Position numbers and translations under genes: made by a program. DNA of 64,000 bases. Origin: Marchantia polymorpha subsp. ruderalis. Its lineage: Eukaryota > Streptophyta > Marchantiopsida > Marchantiales > Marchantiaceae. Numbering within the stretch: position 1 is the first letter of the stretch; every line of letters begins with the position of its first letter. This document shows positions 42,512-54,676 of this stretch, in pieces. The DNA lies in NCBI GenBank assembly GCA_037833965.1, contig AP031355.1:17013501-17077500 (forward strand), in the 5' to 3' direction. The notes under the pieces are model-generated. The model was given only the letters and a program-made list of their open reading frames with translations, did no database searches and was not told the DNA's origin.

Positions 42512-45308
42512 CCGTATGCTTTGTACATAGTGCAGTCACCTTCATATAGTATGCAAGTATCATTCAACAGTGAGATTTTTTTCAAAAACTCTTTTTCCAT
42601 GAAAATTTATAGTAATTTCAAGTTGGATAAATATGCCGTGTTAGATGCTATACTTAGTATTTTGATGTATGATTCACATATTATGATCTATCCGACTTAG
42701 TAGATACATTTTTCATAATTAGGCTGTGTACTTTTATCTTCTATGAGTGAAATGCATCATTTGAGAGTGTAATATTTGGTTTACATTGAGCAATACTGCC
42801 CGTTTGCGCTGTCAAAGGAAAGCAGTACATACACAATTGACTTCTCTATTACACTTACAAGATCCCAAAAACTGCACTGCTCAAACGCTGCACTACATAA
42901 TTATCGTACATAAATTATATTGGAGAGATAAATGACGTTTCAATTTAAGTAGATAGTTGCATTGAAAATGCTTGTCAATCCAACTATCTTCCATGCAACA
43001 ACATTTTTTTATAATTTTACAATCTTTATTTTTATCAACCTTGATAAAATTCTAAAGACATCATGTACATTCTTTGTGAGATCATCTGACCAAGCATCTT
43101 TCACTTTGTGACATGAAAATAGCCCAAAAATTGACATTTATCTAGTTTTCATATCAAATCATAGGTATATTTAGCAAAGACTATATGTTTGTTGGTTGTA
43201 GCTACACATATCCTTGAAATATATCTTGTTTGTAAGATTATAAGCGATCTACTAATTTTAACACCATATAAAATAAACTTATGCTTTGAAATACAATCTA
43301 GAAACTAAACTATACATTTTTTTGCTAAATGAGTGAAAATTTATAATCGAGAAATTTAAATTAAATTCCAGCTTAATGCTATTGAATAATTTTCTATAAA
43401 TAGAAAATTTATTGGAATATATAGCAAAATTGTCATTAGATTTATTATTGCTATAAAATATGGAATTGAATAAGATTAGTGAAATTTTTTCATTTATCAT
43501 TGAAATTACAAAATATAGGTTAAAATAATAATATATTTAGTTCAAATTAAAATTCTATATTTGAAAAGAAATAAAAGTATTAAATTCAATTTCAATAACA
43601 ATGACATTTGGCGATGCCCCACTGATTGCCTGCTGAGGTCATCCTAGACTATTATTGTGTGCATTCTATTACGCCTTAAATATTCTCTCACGTCACAACT
43701 TAAATTTGGTGCCAATAAATGCAGAAGAGCTGGATCCGAAGCAGTAGCTGCTAGAATAGTGGAACATTCTAAAGCACACGTTTCTGAATAATCTTAATTT
43801 ACTGTACCATTTTAAACTGTCAAATCGCTACCTGTACACAATACAAGTTTTCATCTATAGAGTTGTCCTGTGCGTTGATTTGTTTCAGGTTCAATATAGT
43901 ATGAGTATCTATTGCGGTCTTTCCAATTTGTCTATCGTCTACTACAGTTATTTTTTACCACGAAGGATAGTAACTAGACTATCCTCTCCTTTTAATCCTG
44001 TCTGTTTTGCTTCGTACACAAATTGATGTCCATAAATGACTGGATTTTTTAATTTTCTTGATGCTAAAACTCTAGATTTTGAATATTCCACTTTATTCTT
44101 AAAAAGCTATAAATATATCTGACTTTCTCATCAAAAAATCTCATAAAAGTGCTAAACATGACTAAAGTGAATACAATAATTCTTCATGTTTTTCAATACC
44201 TCATGTTTATAATTTTTTGAGAAAAAAATTTGCATACTTCAAATGAATTCATTCAATTTACAAATTTCATTATGAGTTTATATCATTTTTTATATTTATA
44301 TGAATTTACGATTATTATTTGGATGCAACCGATTCATTGCGAGACACACGGATTTCCTTGCCAAACTGGGAACGGTAGCAATGGAGCTGCGAAATAATTT
44401 GTTGATCACCTTACTAGTCTCTTTCGGACCATACTCATATGTGAAGACAAGTGAAGACGTGGTTTCTGAGTGAGCACAAGCACTATACTTTAAGTATAAT
44501 ATGCATAAATGTCAAACTGATATACACTATCATGGACAATTCGTTGCAAGTCAAGATGCTAAGCAATTCCTTTTAATTGATGAAGTCCTGAACTAAAGGT
44601 GCACATCCTTGACATTCATTCAGGACTCTACTCGTTAAACCATCACCATAAAAAATCAGTTTTATTGCGCGACAGAAATCAGAGAAAAGAGAATAAACTC
44701 ATGTAACTCAAAGCATATGCTAGATATGGGAGAGGAAGTCATGCGTATACATCAATCGTGTAGTCTGCTGATTCTTTGGATGAAACATGACCAGCGATTA
44801 TCCAGTCCGATATGCTACTAGATATGCTGGCGGAGGAGTTCACTGGTGGCACAAGGTCATTCTTGGACAAGTAGATACAATATTGTACACTTCACAAGTT
44901 CATGAGATTCTCATGTCGCCGGGTCTAGATCTAATAAGTCAAAACCTCCCGCTTTATATATTTCTACTTTTGCCATGAAAGATCATCAGTCTGCTCCGAT
45001 CCATTTATATCTGAGTACTCTTGCCATTGGTTTGGATAAAAAGAAAAAAACCAGGAGTTTCTTCTTATCCTCTTCATCCTACGGTGTCATTAGTGATTGA
45101 AAGGTTTCGTTATAGCCCTGTTACACCTGGTGAAGGGTGAAATGTTAAATGAAACAAAGGTTAGGCGTAGAAGCTAGTGATCTTTATGTCTATATTAGAT
45201 CAAATTTCTTATATTTTAAAATCATTCTAGTGTATCATGATTGGAGAACCTTCATGAATTCAAATAAAGAATGTCACTGGTATTGAAATTACCTACACCT
45301 ATTGGCAG
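42512..45308. other. AT-rich host sequence, no gene seen
   Basis: Stops are frequent in all frames. No tRNA, repeat array or protein motif could be supported. Confidence 0.5.
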
Positions 45309-46668
45309 TGAGGTAACACACTTTTTGTTTTTTTTGCAGAATTTAAACAATTTTAGAAAACTAGTACCGAAGCAGTGTTTGTAGTTAGAAAAGGGTACGT
45401 TAAATAGAGTGGATTGATGAGATCGTCACGAGGACACAAAGAATCACGTAGTCGGATGTACCAACGCCAATGTCTTCGGCGCCTTCAGCAAAAGCTCCTT
45501 TTCTGAGGTGTCTCTACTCACGCGCCTCCAGCGTATAAGGAAGCTACGCTTCCGGCGCAGACACCTCAGGAGGAGGTTTTGCTAAAGACGTCAGGAGAAG
45601 GGCCCGGACCTCTAAAGGCGTCCGACCATGAGTGCGCCTTCGGCGAAGCGCCGTTAGCGCGGAAAGGGAAAACCTTCATAACGATCGGGGTACACGGTAG
45701 ATCCAGTTGGTTGAAGTCGCATTAGAAAGAGCTCGAGACGCTTGTTCTAACGAGCCCAAGAGCGTTGGAGATGGATCAGGGACGGAGAAGTTATGAGCGT
45801 AGGAAAACTCGTAGCCGGACATGCGCCGTTCGCGCTAGGGTTCACAGCCGGAAAGGATTCCCGTACGCCCTCGGCGATGCGCCTTCGGCGGAATCACGCG
45901 CTCATAGGAGGAAACCAACTCAGAGTCGGAAGCGCCTTTGGCGGCTGTTCATGGAAGGAAAGCGCCGGTCGGATGTACGCCTCCGACGTGGCGCTGACGG
46001 CCGGATGCGCTGGCATGAGTTGCGCTGGCGGATATGCGCCGGCAGCAACGGACGAGGCATAAAGGACAAAATAAGCGGTACGACTGCGCGCTGGCGTAAT
46101 TCGCTCCGACTAGATGTGCGCCTCCAGCAAGGCGCCGACGGATAATGAACGCACCAGCGGCGACACGCCTCCGGTGAGGGACGGGTTAGGAAAAGACAAC
46201 AGGGCCGACGTATACCCTGCAGCGGACTCGAATCCGGAAGGTGGCGGCGGCGGGAGAATTCAACCTTTACGCATGCGAATGCGCGCAGTGCGGAGACGTG
46301 AATTCGCGCATGCAAAGGGCGAACCGTTAAGCCGTATAGCCGGCTGCGTACGTTGTAACCAGTAAGAACGTTGGACGTTCTTGAAATCGGAGAAGAAAAG
46401 ACTGCGCTCCAGTCTCATTCTCTCATTCTTGATTTTGCGATTTCCAGTTTCCAAGATTACGCGCAAGAGCGGAGCGACCTGCAGTGAGAGTAGAGAGTGC
46501 GGAGACGAGTTGCGCAAGGATCTTGGCAGACCTTGGAGAGAATTGCGAGTAGCGATCTTGAGCTTGAGCGCAGAGAGAGTGAGCAGTCAGTGCTTGAGCG
46601 GCCGACGCGCAGTGGCGATTGTGAGAGAGCGAGCGAAAGGGAGAACGTTTGTGTGTGCAGGCAACGCA

Positions 46669-48072
46669 ATGTCAAAGGTTCCCCAGCTGCGAGTGTCTCC
46701 ACTCAGGGTGCCGCAGATCGGTCTACGCGCATTTCAAGATGTGCTGCTGAGGCTGAAGCTCGATTTTCTCCTATGGGGGTGGAACTGGACATGTCCGGAG
46801 ATGGTGCGCGAGTATCTGCAGGAGAGACACAAGCCCTCTCGCGGATTCCGCCCACACCCAGAGAGATGGGACATTTGCAACTGGGCGCAGGTGTTGGGCA
46901 GGTGTGCCGGCGAGGAAGGGGATCTCCTCTTCGAGGCCGATAGCGTGAAGGTGTCTCAGGAGGAAGAAGTCTCCTACAATGAGCTCTTCAAAGTTGCCAG
47001 GCATCCCAAGAACGGTTTCCGGACACGGGATTACAAAGATCGATTGCGGAGAAATGTCGCGACTGCATTGCTGCAGATATTGCAGCCGACCAAGACCGCT
47101 TACATGCATGGTTGGCAGGTAGAATTTGTGGAGCTAGTGTTGTCAGGAGCTCCAGTGCATTGGACACGGCTCCTGTGGAAGGTGACGCGCCAACATGCGC
47201 AAGAAGAGAAAGGAGGAACCCTCAATCATCTCTCGCCTTACTTGATCGTGTTTTATCGGGCGATGGGATGTTTGACAAATGCTGAGAAAACACGGTTTCC
47301 GCAGCTGACCCGGAACTATCCAGGTAGATATTCGAGGGAGGCCGAAGTAGACACGGATCCGGACGAGGAACCTGCCAGTACGCCTCCGGCTCCGGCTCCA
47401 GCAAGAGCAGCAGAAGAACGTCGAAGGGAGCGCATTCCGCGAAAGCGGAAGTGGGATGAGAGACCTGAGGACAGGCAGCCGGAAGTGCCAGCTGCGCCGA
47501 CTCGTGGTCGGCCCACCCCCGAGCCTCACAGTCGACCAAAACAGAGGGCACGCAAAATGCCAACTGGTACTGAGGAGACCGGGCGAATTCCGACCCGGCG
47601 GAATCTCACACAGGAGGAGATAATCGCTCAGATTCTAGGGAAGACGGCAGATACCTCTGCACAGAAGGCACCACGGCCTTCGGGAGGAGATGGACGGACT
47701 GACAGTCGGCCGACTGCGAGTCGGATGACTGAAGGCCAACAAGCGGAAGGAAGGCCAACTGAACGTCGCGTTGAACCGGACAGCAGGCCGGAAGCAGAAG
47801 AGAGTTTGGCTGACGAGCCAACAATCCTCAGAAGGTCGTCTTCGGCGGAAGGCACTTCTAGGAAAACGCCACCAGCAAGCAGGCCAAGTGGAGTCAAGAC
47901 GCGCAGGGTGTATCCGACTCCCAGTCGGACAACTGCTGGTCGGCCGACTGCGAGTCGGACAACAGAGAGTCGGCCGGATTCGCCGACTGCGAGACGGATG
48001 GGGCCAACGACCAGTGTGCGGACGCCTTCGGCGAACGCACCTTCAGCGAGGACACCTTCCGCGCAGATTGCG
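46669..48072 (+). pseudogene. LTR ORF of element G, N-terminal 468 codons, interrupted by C
   Basis: First in-frame ATG at 46669 (MSKVPQLRVSPLRVPQ). The helical domain parallels element B: LDFLLWGWNWTCPEMVREYL, NWAQVLGRCAG, TRDYKDRLRRNVATAL, VHWTRLLWKVTRQH. The linker (about residues 220-468) contains repeats built from AGTCGGCCGACTGCGAGTCG-type words instead of the B palindrome. The frame ends exactly at a codon boundary at 48072 and resumes at 53525 once element C and one target copy are discounted, so the gene was open when C inserted. Confidence 0.85.
48068..48072. repeat. Target site duplication of element C, left copy
   Basis: ttgcg, repeated at 53520-53524. Confidence 0.9.
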
Positions 48073-48897
48073 TGTGGTACCCCACTTTTGGCAATTTTGA
48101 GGAAATTAAAACATTTTTAGAAAACTGTACCCTGGCAGCATTGTAAATAGCCTTCGGTACATCAAAACAGAGTGAATCCGGAAGATCGCGGGGATTCTCG
48201 AGGGACCTTGTAGAATCTGGGATTTGGGGTGCCGCAGTAAGGACAGGCACCATCCTCCCTGCAAGCTCCGTAGTTAGGATCTCTACGGCGCAAGGCGCAA
48301 AACCCGCCTTCGGAGGTTGCGTCCGCGGCTGTAGGGAAATCCCCGTAATTAGGTCAACCCTCGGGCGCCGTGACCAAGTTAGGATCCCGTGGGAAAGAGC
48401 TCGACGCGCTGATTCTAACGAGCCCAAGAACGCTTGGAACGGACGAGGACTTAGGGAGTTATCGCTACTGGAAGAAACGGAGGCGGTCGCCTACGGCGGA
48501 AGGAGTTCGCCACCGGCGCGAATTCCGCCTACGCGGAAGGGGGATTCAAGTTTTGTCCTATGCGCGGACGAAGGCGTTCGCCTGTGCACAGGCGAAGTAG
48601 GGTTAGGGAAGGCGCGAAGTCCGCCTACGCACAGGAGTTCGCCTGTGCACAGGCACTTCGGCGTCGGCGGAAAATCCGCCTTGGGCCCTAGAAATGCGCC
48701 TTGTGAGGTAGAAAGTGTACGGCGCCTTCCGCGCCAGCGCAGCGCCGCGTACGTCGGAAGAGCCGCCAGAGTAATCCAATCGGTACGGACCGTGCGGACG
48801 GCACGGGTGGATGCGCTCTTGGACGGACGGAGTTGCGGCGGCGGAAGCGCAGCGGAGAGACAAGGAACGGACAGACTGGACGGAGACGGCTGACCAC

Positions 48898-48941
48898 GGT
48901 CAACGCCTTCCGCGCTAGCGCAGGCGCGGAAGGCGTTGACC
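48898..48941. repeat. Foldback, 18-bp perfect arms
   Basis: GGTCAACGCCTTCCGCGC at 48898-48915 and its reverse complement at 48924-48941, 8-base loop. Only in element C. Confidence 0.9.
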
Positions 48942-48958
48942 GTGCTGTACTGTGCTGT

Positions 48959-49024
48959 GCGGAACTTGAACATCCTCCTGTGCACAGGCGAACGCCTGTG
49001 CACAGGAGGATGTTCAAGTTCCGC
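48959..49024. repeat. Foldback, 32-bp perfect arms
   Basis: Arms 48959-48990 and 48993-49024 are exact reverse complements separated by AA. Each arm contains a CTGTGCACAG core. In A, B and D only the right arm equivalent exists, so the left arm arose by inverted duplication in C. Confidence 0.95.
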
Positions 49025-49352
49025 GCCGGCGGAGAATCCGCCGAGGCTCCTGCCTGCGCACAGGCAGGAGTTGAATTTTTGTCCGACATGCGGACACACG
49101 CGTCAAGGCAGAGGGGGATTGGCCGAGGGGCGGTACGAACAAGTGTACCGCGCAAGGCGGAAAACTCGCCTTCGGCGCTACGCCCCCATGTCCGCAGGGT
49201 GACACGCTCGCGGAGTTCAAATCCGCCAATTCGAGCGTGAGAGTTTAATCGACGACGGCGGAGCGTGAAGCCGCGCGTGAGAGCGAAGACCGTTCCAGCG
49301 TACAGCCGGCGCGGCCATCAAGTGAGACGTTCTTCACGACCAAGAGCCGACC

Positions 49353-52300
49353 ATGACCTTCGACCGGGCGGCGGAGAACGTCCCATTCTTGAATTCGCGA
49401 TTCCAATCTCTTGTGCGCGCTGCGCGCATCCATCTGCTGGCTGCGGAACATTCTCGACGTCGTCGCACAGGAGATTTCTTGTTGATTGAGGGAGAAGTGA
49501 GTGCGCGTGATTTGGAATTGAGAGCGATTAGAGTTTGCCGAGAGAGAAAGAAGCGCGGGCAGTGCGGAAGTAGAATGAGCGGGCGAGCGAACCCCAGGAA
49601 CGCAATGACGAGACCGAGCAGATTGCGGATGGTGCCACTTCGCCTGCCGCAGAACGGGCTGCGCGCTTTTGAGGAGCGCTTAATAGCAAGAAAGCTCGAT
49701 TTCTTGCTATGGGGATGGAATTACATCTGCGCGAATATGGTGCGCGAGTGGCTAGAGCCACAGGGACCACCCTCGCGCGGATTGCGTCCGCATGTTGATC
49801 GGTGGACAGTCCAAGATTGGGCGCAGGCGTTGGGAAGATGTGCTGGCATGCCAGGGCATCTCCTTTTCGACAGTGAGAGCATCAAGGTGACCAAGCAAGA
49901 AGAGGCGCAATTTGTGGAGCTGTTCAAGACCGGGAGGTCTACCAAGAATGGGTACAGGACCCGTGATTACAAGGATCGATTTTGCCGGACTTTGTCCGCG
50001 GCGCTGATGCAATTACTGCAGCCGCACCGCGCCTGCTACATCACATTGTGGCAGGTCTCTTTTGTGGAGTGCGTCATCGAGGGAACTCCAATTCACTGGG
50101 CGAGCATCCTGCACAGGGTGATGCGACAGCACGCGTTTGAGGAGAAGGGGGGAACTCTAAACCATCTTTCTCCTTTCCTCATCAATTTTTATCGACAGCG
50201 GAATTGTTTGACAGCGGCGGAGCTTGAACATTTTCCGCCATTGTCCATCGACCATCCCGGGAAGTATGTGCGGGAGAACGAGGTCGATACTGATGCAGAG
50301 GAGTCACCGACTTCTACCCCATCAAGACGGAGGGACGAAGGGAGACACACCCCTGCAGCGCGAGTGCCGCGGAAGCGGCGATGGAGGGAAGAGTCTGAAG
50401 AGGAGCAGCATCAAGAACCCTCTGCTCCCATTCGACCGCGGCCGCTGTGCGAGCCATACAGCCGGCCGAAGCAGAAGGCACGCAGACTGGTGTTACCAGC
50501 TGACAGTGCGGACACGGCGACGATTGCGACGGAGATAGGAAGTGCGTCGCCAGAGAGGCGAGAGGAAGCGCGGACGACCGCAGGAGCGACGGGCCACGCT
50601 GCAACCTCGTCGGGAGAGAGGCCGCCTACGGGCCAGGGGCCTCCGGAGTTACCACGTGCGATGCGGACAGATGTTCCGTTTGCGCACAGGCGAACCTCCG
50701 CGGACGGACGAGCCTCCGCGGACCGGCGAACACAAGTGGACGTGGATCTACGCTTACGCGTGGGAAGGAGCAGTCCGCCTGTGCAAAGGCGCTCACCTGT
50801 GCACAGGTCGCCTGTGCACAGGTCGCCTGTGCACAGGACACCTCCGCACGTGCCGCCTGTGCACAGGCAAGAATCACCCCCGTTCCAACGCAGGAAGGGG
50901 AAGGAACCGGCGGAAGAACCGCCTACGAGACACCGGCCCTCGGGACCAGACCCTCCGGCGCACCACGCGCCGCAATTTGCGCCTTCGGCGCCAGGGCCTT
51001 CGAGCAGAGGAGATACGAGCAGAGAGCGTGCGGAGGCCGCACCATCGGCGGGAAGTCCGCCGATAGATGCGCCTTCGGCGGTAGGGCCTATAGGCCAAGG
51101 AACATCGGGCGTGCGGCCCCCGGCCATGTCGCCTTCGGCGATAGATGTCCGCGGCGCTACGCCTGCGGCGGACAAGGCGCCGGCAAATGCGCCTGCGCAC
51201 GGGCCTGGCACAGCCCCCACGGACCGATCAAGGGAGCAGCAGACGATGGAGCGGAGTGACTGTCCGCGGGATGAAATCTCGATGCGCGATGCGCAATCCA
51301 ACCCCGCGCAGCCACCCTCCGCTCGATCGCCTTCTGCGGCGGACGACGGAGGCAGAGAGGATGCGGTAGACCATCAACAAGCGAGAGACGGGGATGCCGC
51401 TCGGGTACATTCGCCTTCCGCCTTAGACATTTTGGCGACGAGCAGCGAGGCTGCAGCCGTGCCTTCGCAGGCAGCACACGTGGACGACGTGCAGCCCCAC
51501 TCGGGGCAGTCGCCGACGCAATCAATGGCGACTGAAATTCTCCACTCGGATGATGACGACGGAGGCTCCACGGAAGAAATGTCAGGAGCAGAAGACACCG
51601 AGGAGGAGGAGGAGGAAATTGTTGGAGCGCCGGCGGCGGCGCTCTCTGAGCAGGTGATTCCGTTGCTGCGGTACTTGGATCGCAAGGTCGATAAATACGC
51701 CGACCCACTCCAGCCGGGATCTTACATCGAGTTAGTGCGCAGGCGGACTCGCACTAAAGTCCACACCAGCAAGCTATTAGCTAGAGTGGACCAGGAGTTG
51801 AGGGACTTGAAGGAGAAGCATGAGTGCTTGTGGGGTCAGTACAAGCTTAATCAGAAATTCTACAAGCACTCCGAGAAGATGAAGGATGAGAAACTGGGCG
51901 AGCTCACCAAGGAGCAGGTGAAGGTCAAGGAAGCACTCGATTCTGAGCAGGCCCAGAATCGGATTTTGTCAGAGGAGCTCGTGCGACAGACGCGGTTGTT
52001 GGAACAATGTCAGCTCGCACGGCAGGCGGATGAAGAGTTAATCCGCAGGTTACAGTCAGAGTGTGGCGAATTGAGGGCGCAACGTGCTGAAGCCGAATCG
52101 CAATTAGTGATGATTGAAGAGGATCGCAGGAAGGAGGCGGATCGCACGAAGGTGGAGACGGCGAGGCGAGTCGCCCACTGTCTCAAGGGCTACGCCCACT
52201 GGGAAGTGAAGGCGCAGGAGAAACTCACACTGCGTGAGTTTGAATTGCGCGCAGCCGGGTTGTTGTCAGGCGACAGTAGGAGTCGGCGGAAGGTAGCAAA

Positions 52301-52505
52301 GAAGCTCGAAGCCTTTCTGTCGAAGGCACAGGATACCATGTCCGCCCTCGAGGGGGAGGTGTCCGCGGCGTTGCAGCGGTTGGGACTGCGCAGTCGAGCG
52401 GAAGAGTGGCAGGGTAGGGAGTTAGTGCGCGGCAGTCGGCCGCGCAGGAGACGTAGTACAGGTTCCGCGGAGTGTAGTGTAGCGTGGTTCCGTGCAGACG
52501 TGTAG
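49353..52505 (+). CDS. LTR-encoded ORF of element C, intact
   Basis: 1050 codons, open throughout, with the same architecture as the element B ORF: helical domain (about residues 90-300), palindrome-coded linker, acidic EEEEE patch, coiled coil and a basic tail (RPRRRRST). The alternative start is 49605. It has one extra SPVHR unit in the linker and loses one Q near the middle. Survival of the frame in a solo LTR, despite many silent and conservative changes compared with B and D, is compatible with recent insertion and perhaps with selection for the protein. Any transcript would need a promoter upstream in U3 or outside, because the LTR TATA box lies after the gene. Confidence 0.75.
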   Translation: MTFDRAAENVPFLNSRFQSLVRAARIHLLAAEHSRRRRTGDFLLIEGEVSARDLELRAIRVCRERKKRGQCGSRMSGRANPRNAMTRPSRLRMVPLRLPQNGLRAFEERLIARKLDFLLWGWNYICANMVREWLEPQGPPSRGLRPHVDRWTVQDWAQALGRCAGMPGHLLFDSESIKVTKQEEAQFVELFKTGRSTKNGYRTRDYKDRFCRTLSAALMQLLQPHRACYITLWQVSFVECVIEGTPIHWASILHRVMRQHAFEEKGGTLNHLSPFLINFYRQRNCLTAAELEHFPPLSIDHPGKYVRENEVDTDAEESPTSTPSRRRDEGRHTPAARVPRKRRWREESEEEQHQEPSAPIRPRPLCEPYSRPKQKARRLVLPADSADTATIATEIGSASPERREEARTTAGATGHAATSSGERPPTGQGPPELPRAMRTDVPFAHRRTSADGRASADRRTQVDVDLRLRVGRSSPPVQRRSPVHRSPVHRSPVHRTPPHVPPVHRQESPPFQRRKGKEPAEEPPTRHRPSGPDPPAHHAPQFAPSAPGPSSRGDTSRERAEAAPSAGSPPIDAPSAVGPIGQGTSGVRPPAMSPSAIDVRGATPAADKAPANAPAHGPGTAPTDRSREQQTMERSDCPRDEISMRDAQSNPAQPPSARSPSAADDGGREDAVDHQQARDGDAARVHSPSALDILATSSEAAAVPSQAAHVDDVQPHSGQSPTQSMATEILHSDDDDGGSTEEMSGAEDTEEEEEEIVGAPAAALSEQVIPLLRYLDRKVDKYADPLQPGSYIELVRRRTRTKVHTSKLLARVDQELRDLKEKHECLWGQYKLNQKFYKHSEKMKDEKLGELTKEQVKVKEALDSEQAQNRILSEELVRQTRLLEQCQLARQADEELIRRLQSECGELRAQRAEAESQLVMIEEDRRKEADRTKVETARRVAHCLKGYAHWEVKAQEKLTLREFELRAAGLLSGDSRSRRKVAKKLEAFLSKAQDTMSALEGEVSAALQRLGLRSRAEEWQGRELVRGSRPRRRRSTGSAECSVAWFRADV

Positions 52506-53519
52506 CGTAGTACAGTGTAGTGCTAGGTAGGACTTAGAAGGTATAAAATAGTTCCAGGCGTTTTGCCTGGGGTTCTTTCCCATCAGAAGTGCAGATCAGG
52601 AACCCATTTCCTTTGCGTGTTTGTGTCCTTGAGTTCTGTCACCACGCACGAGGAGTTACAACTTAGCGTTCCGCATTTTGTAGCTGAAGGCCTTCGGCCG
52701 AATGTTCAGAGCTAGTACATTGGTTAGAGACTTGAGTAGTTCGGAACTGCACCTGCGGGTGACTGCCGATGCTCAGAGCCAGTGACTAGTTAGATACTTG
52801 AACAGTTTCGCCCCTACACCTTCGAGTGTTTCTTTCTGATTGTACTCCTTGGGATTTTTCCCCTGAATGCCAAAGTGAAGTTTTGCTACTTCGTGTAAGC
52901 CTTGGTTGTAAATTCAGGTTACGCTGCAGCAGGTGCCTTGAGGGTAACCCCTGTAGTATTTCTGGGAATGACAAGTGCCTGAGAATTCAAACTCTTCAAT
53001 AGACTGTTGTTGTGTTACTGGAATGTTTCACAGTGAGTCCTTTAGTGTGGACCTGTGTTCTCTGCGCGTTTTGTGAGTTGAGAGTGTTGTTCACCGCGTC
53101 TGAGTGACTTCGATCCGAAGTAGGCAGTCCAAACCGGGTTTCCTACACTAGCAGCAAGCTAGTGGAAGTGTTGTAAAAGCCGGAGTTGGGAGTCACTGCC
53201 CGCAGCTTTGCCGAGTGTGCTCGCGAGAGACTTTTCCCCCCTGAAATCTTGAGTAGAGGTCCTAACGGATCTCTGGGTTGTGTTTCTGTAGTTTCAGGTG
53301 TGTGTGTGTGTGTGTGTGTGTTACGCTGCACTGTGCGACCTCCGAGTGCGCTCCGAGTGGACACTTGCAGTATTTCTGGGAGTGACAGTTGCCTGAGAAT
53401 TCAAACTCCTCAATAGTCTGTTAAAACGTGACACTTTGTACCCTGTGTGTTCCTCTGTCCCTGTGGGTTCGACCTTTCTACCACTATATTGCAGTTTTAG
53501 CCTTTAGTGGGTTATTACA

Positions 53520-53524
53520 TTGCG
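53520..53524. repeat. Target site duplication of element C, right copy
   Basis: ttgcg, identical to 48068-48072. Confidence 0.9.
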
Positions 53525-54676
53525 CCGGAAGGACAGGCAGCAGAAGCGGGTGGTGCAAGAGTGACAAGAGTCACTGCGGCGTCGACCCCTTCGGAAACCG
53601 AAGATCGAGCCGGAACAGGGGCTCAAGCAGTGGGATCTCCCACTGCTCTGGATATTTTAGCAGGCAGTGGAGCAGCAGTCGCAGCGGAAGCTGCTGCGCG
53701 CCACAGTTCCAGGGAGTCGCCAAGGGATTCGGTGGCGACTGAAATCCTCGAGACTGAGGATGAGACGAGCTCGGAAGAGCAGGAAGCGGATTCGGTGCAG
53801 AAAACGCCAACAGGGGTGCTGTGCGAACAGATAGTTCCACTCCTGCGATATCTGGATCGCAAGACATCCAAATACGCAAGTGCTTTAAAACCGCAGTTTT
53901 ATGTGGAGACTATCAGGAGAAGGACGAGGAGCAAGGTGGCAAAGTGGGCCTCTAGGTGCGGAGTATATGTGGATAGGAACACCGCCCTCCGACAACACCT
54001 GGCGGTCACACAGAAGCTATACCAAGCCTTGCAGCAGCAGAGGGAGGATGCGGCGACGAAAAGTCAGGCGGATGCCGAGCTAATACGGGCAAAGATCGAG
54101 TCGGAATTGCAGGAGGAGCGGAGACAAAACCAAGTCCTAGCAGCCGAGCTTACGCGCCAGACGCGCGCCTTAGAAGAAAGTCAAAGAGCCCGCAAGGAGG
54201 ATGAGGAGTTGTTGCGCAACTTGCAATCCGAGTGCTCGGATTTGAGGGCACAACGTGCGGAAGCAGAAATGCAGCTGGCAGAGGTGGAGAGCAGCTGCAG
54301 GGCGCGAGGAGAGTTGGCGACACAGGTGACTCGTTGTCTAAAAGGATACGCCCATTGGGAGGTGGCAGCTCAAGAGAGGATCACACTCAGGGAGTTCGAG
54401 CTTCGGGCGGCGGCATTGACGGAGGGTGACAGTCGGAGTCGGCGGCGAGTGGCGAGAAAATTAGAAACCTTCTTGTCGGGTGCGCGCGACACTATGGCGC
54501 ACTTGCAGTCGGAAGTCACCACAGCGCTCCGACGCCTGGGGTTACGCAACCGGTCGGAAGACTGGCAAGGTAGAGACAGTAAGCGGAGCAGTCCGGCGCG
54601 CAGGAGGCGCAGCACCGGATCTGCCGAGTGCAGTAGAGTAGTTTGGTTTCGCGCAGATGTTGCGAGTAGTAGATAG
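53525..54676 (+). pseudogene. LTR ORF of element G, C-terminal 383 codons
   Basis: Continues the frame of 46669-48072. It has the SPTALDILAGS block, an acidic patch, LLRYLDRKTSKYA, and a coiled coil ending in a basic tail (RRRRSTGSAE) as in the B, C and D ORFs. Amino-acid similarity to B is clear but nucleotide divergence is large, which separates the G subfamily. Split by element C, so not expressible as one protein. Confidence 0.85.

Larger units (their letters stand above)
48073..53519 (+). mobile_element. Element C: solo giant LTR, 5.4 kb
   Basis: TGTGGTACCCCAC to GTGGGTTATTACA with the duplication ttgcg on both sides and no interior, hence a solo LTR. It is the most complete single LTR in the window and defines the LTR length independently of element B. 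TATA at 52542, hairpin at 52554-52570. It contains two long foldbacks in U3 that B and D lack. Confidence 0.95.

Noticed and set aside
53298-53325. (GT)n run as a regulatory element
   Set aside because: A microsatellite at the same place in all LTR copies with varying length; nothing indicates function.
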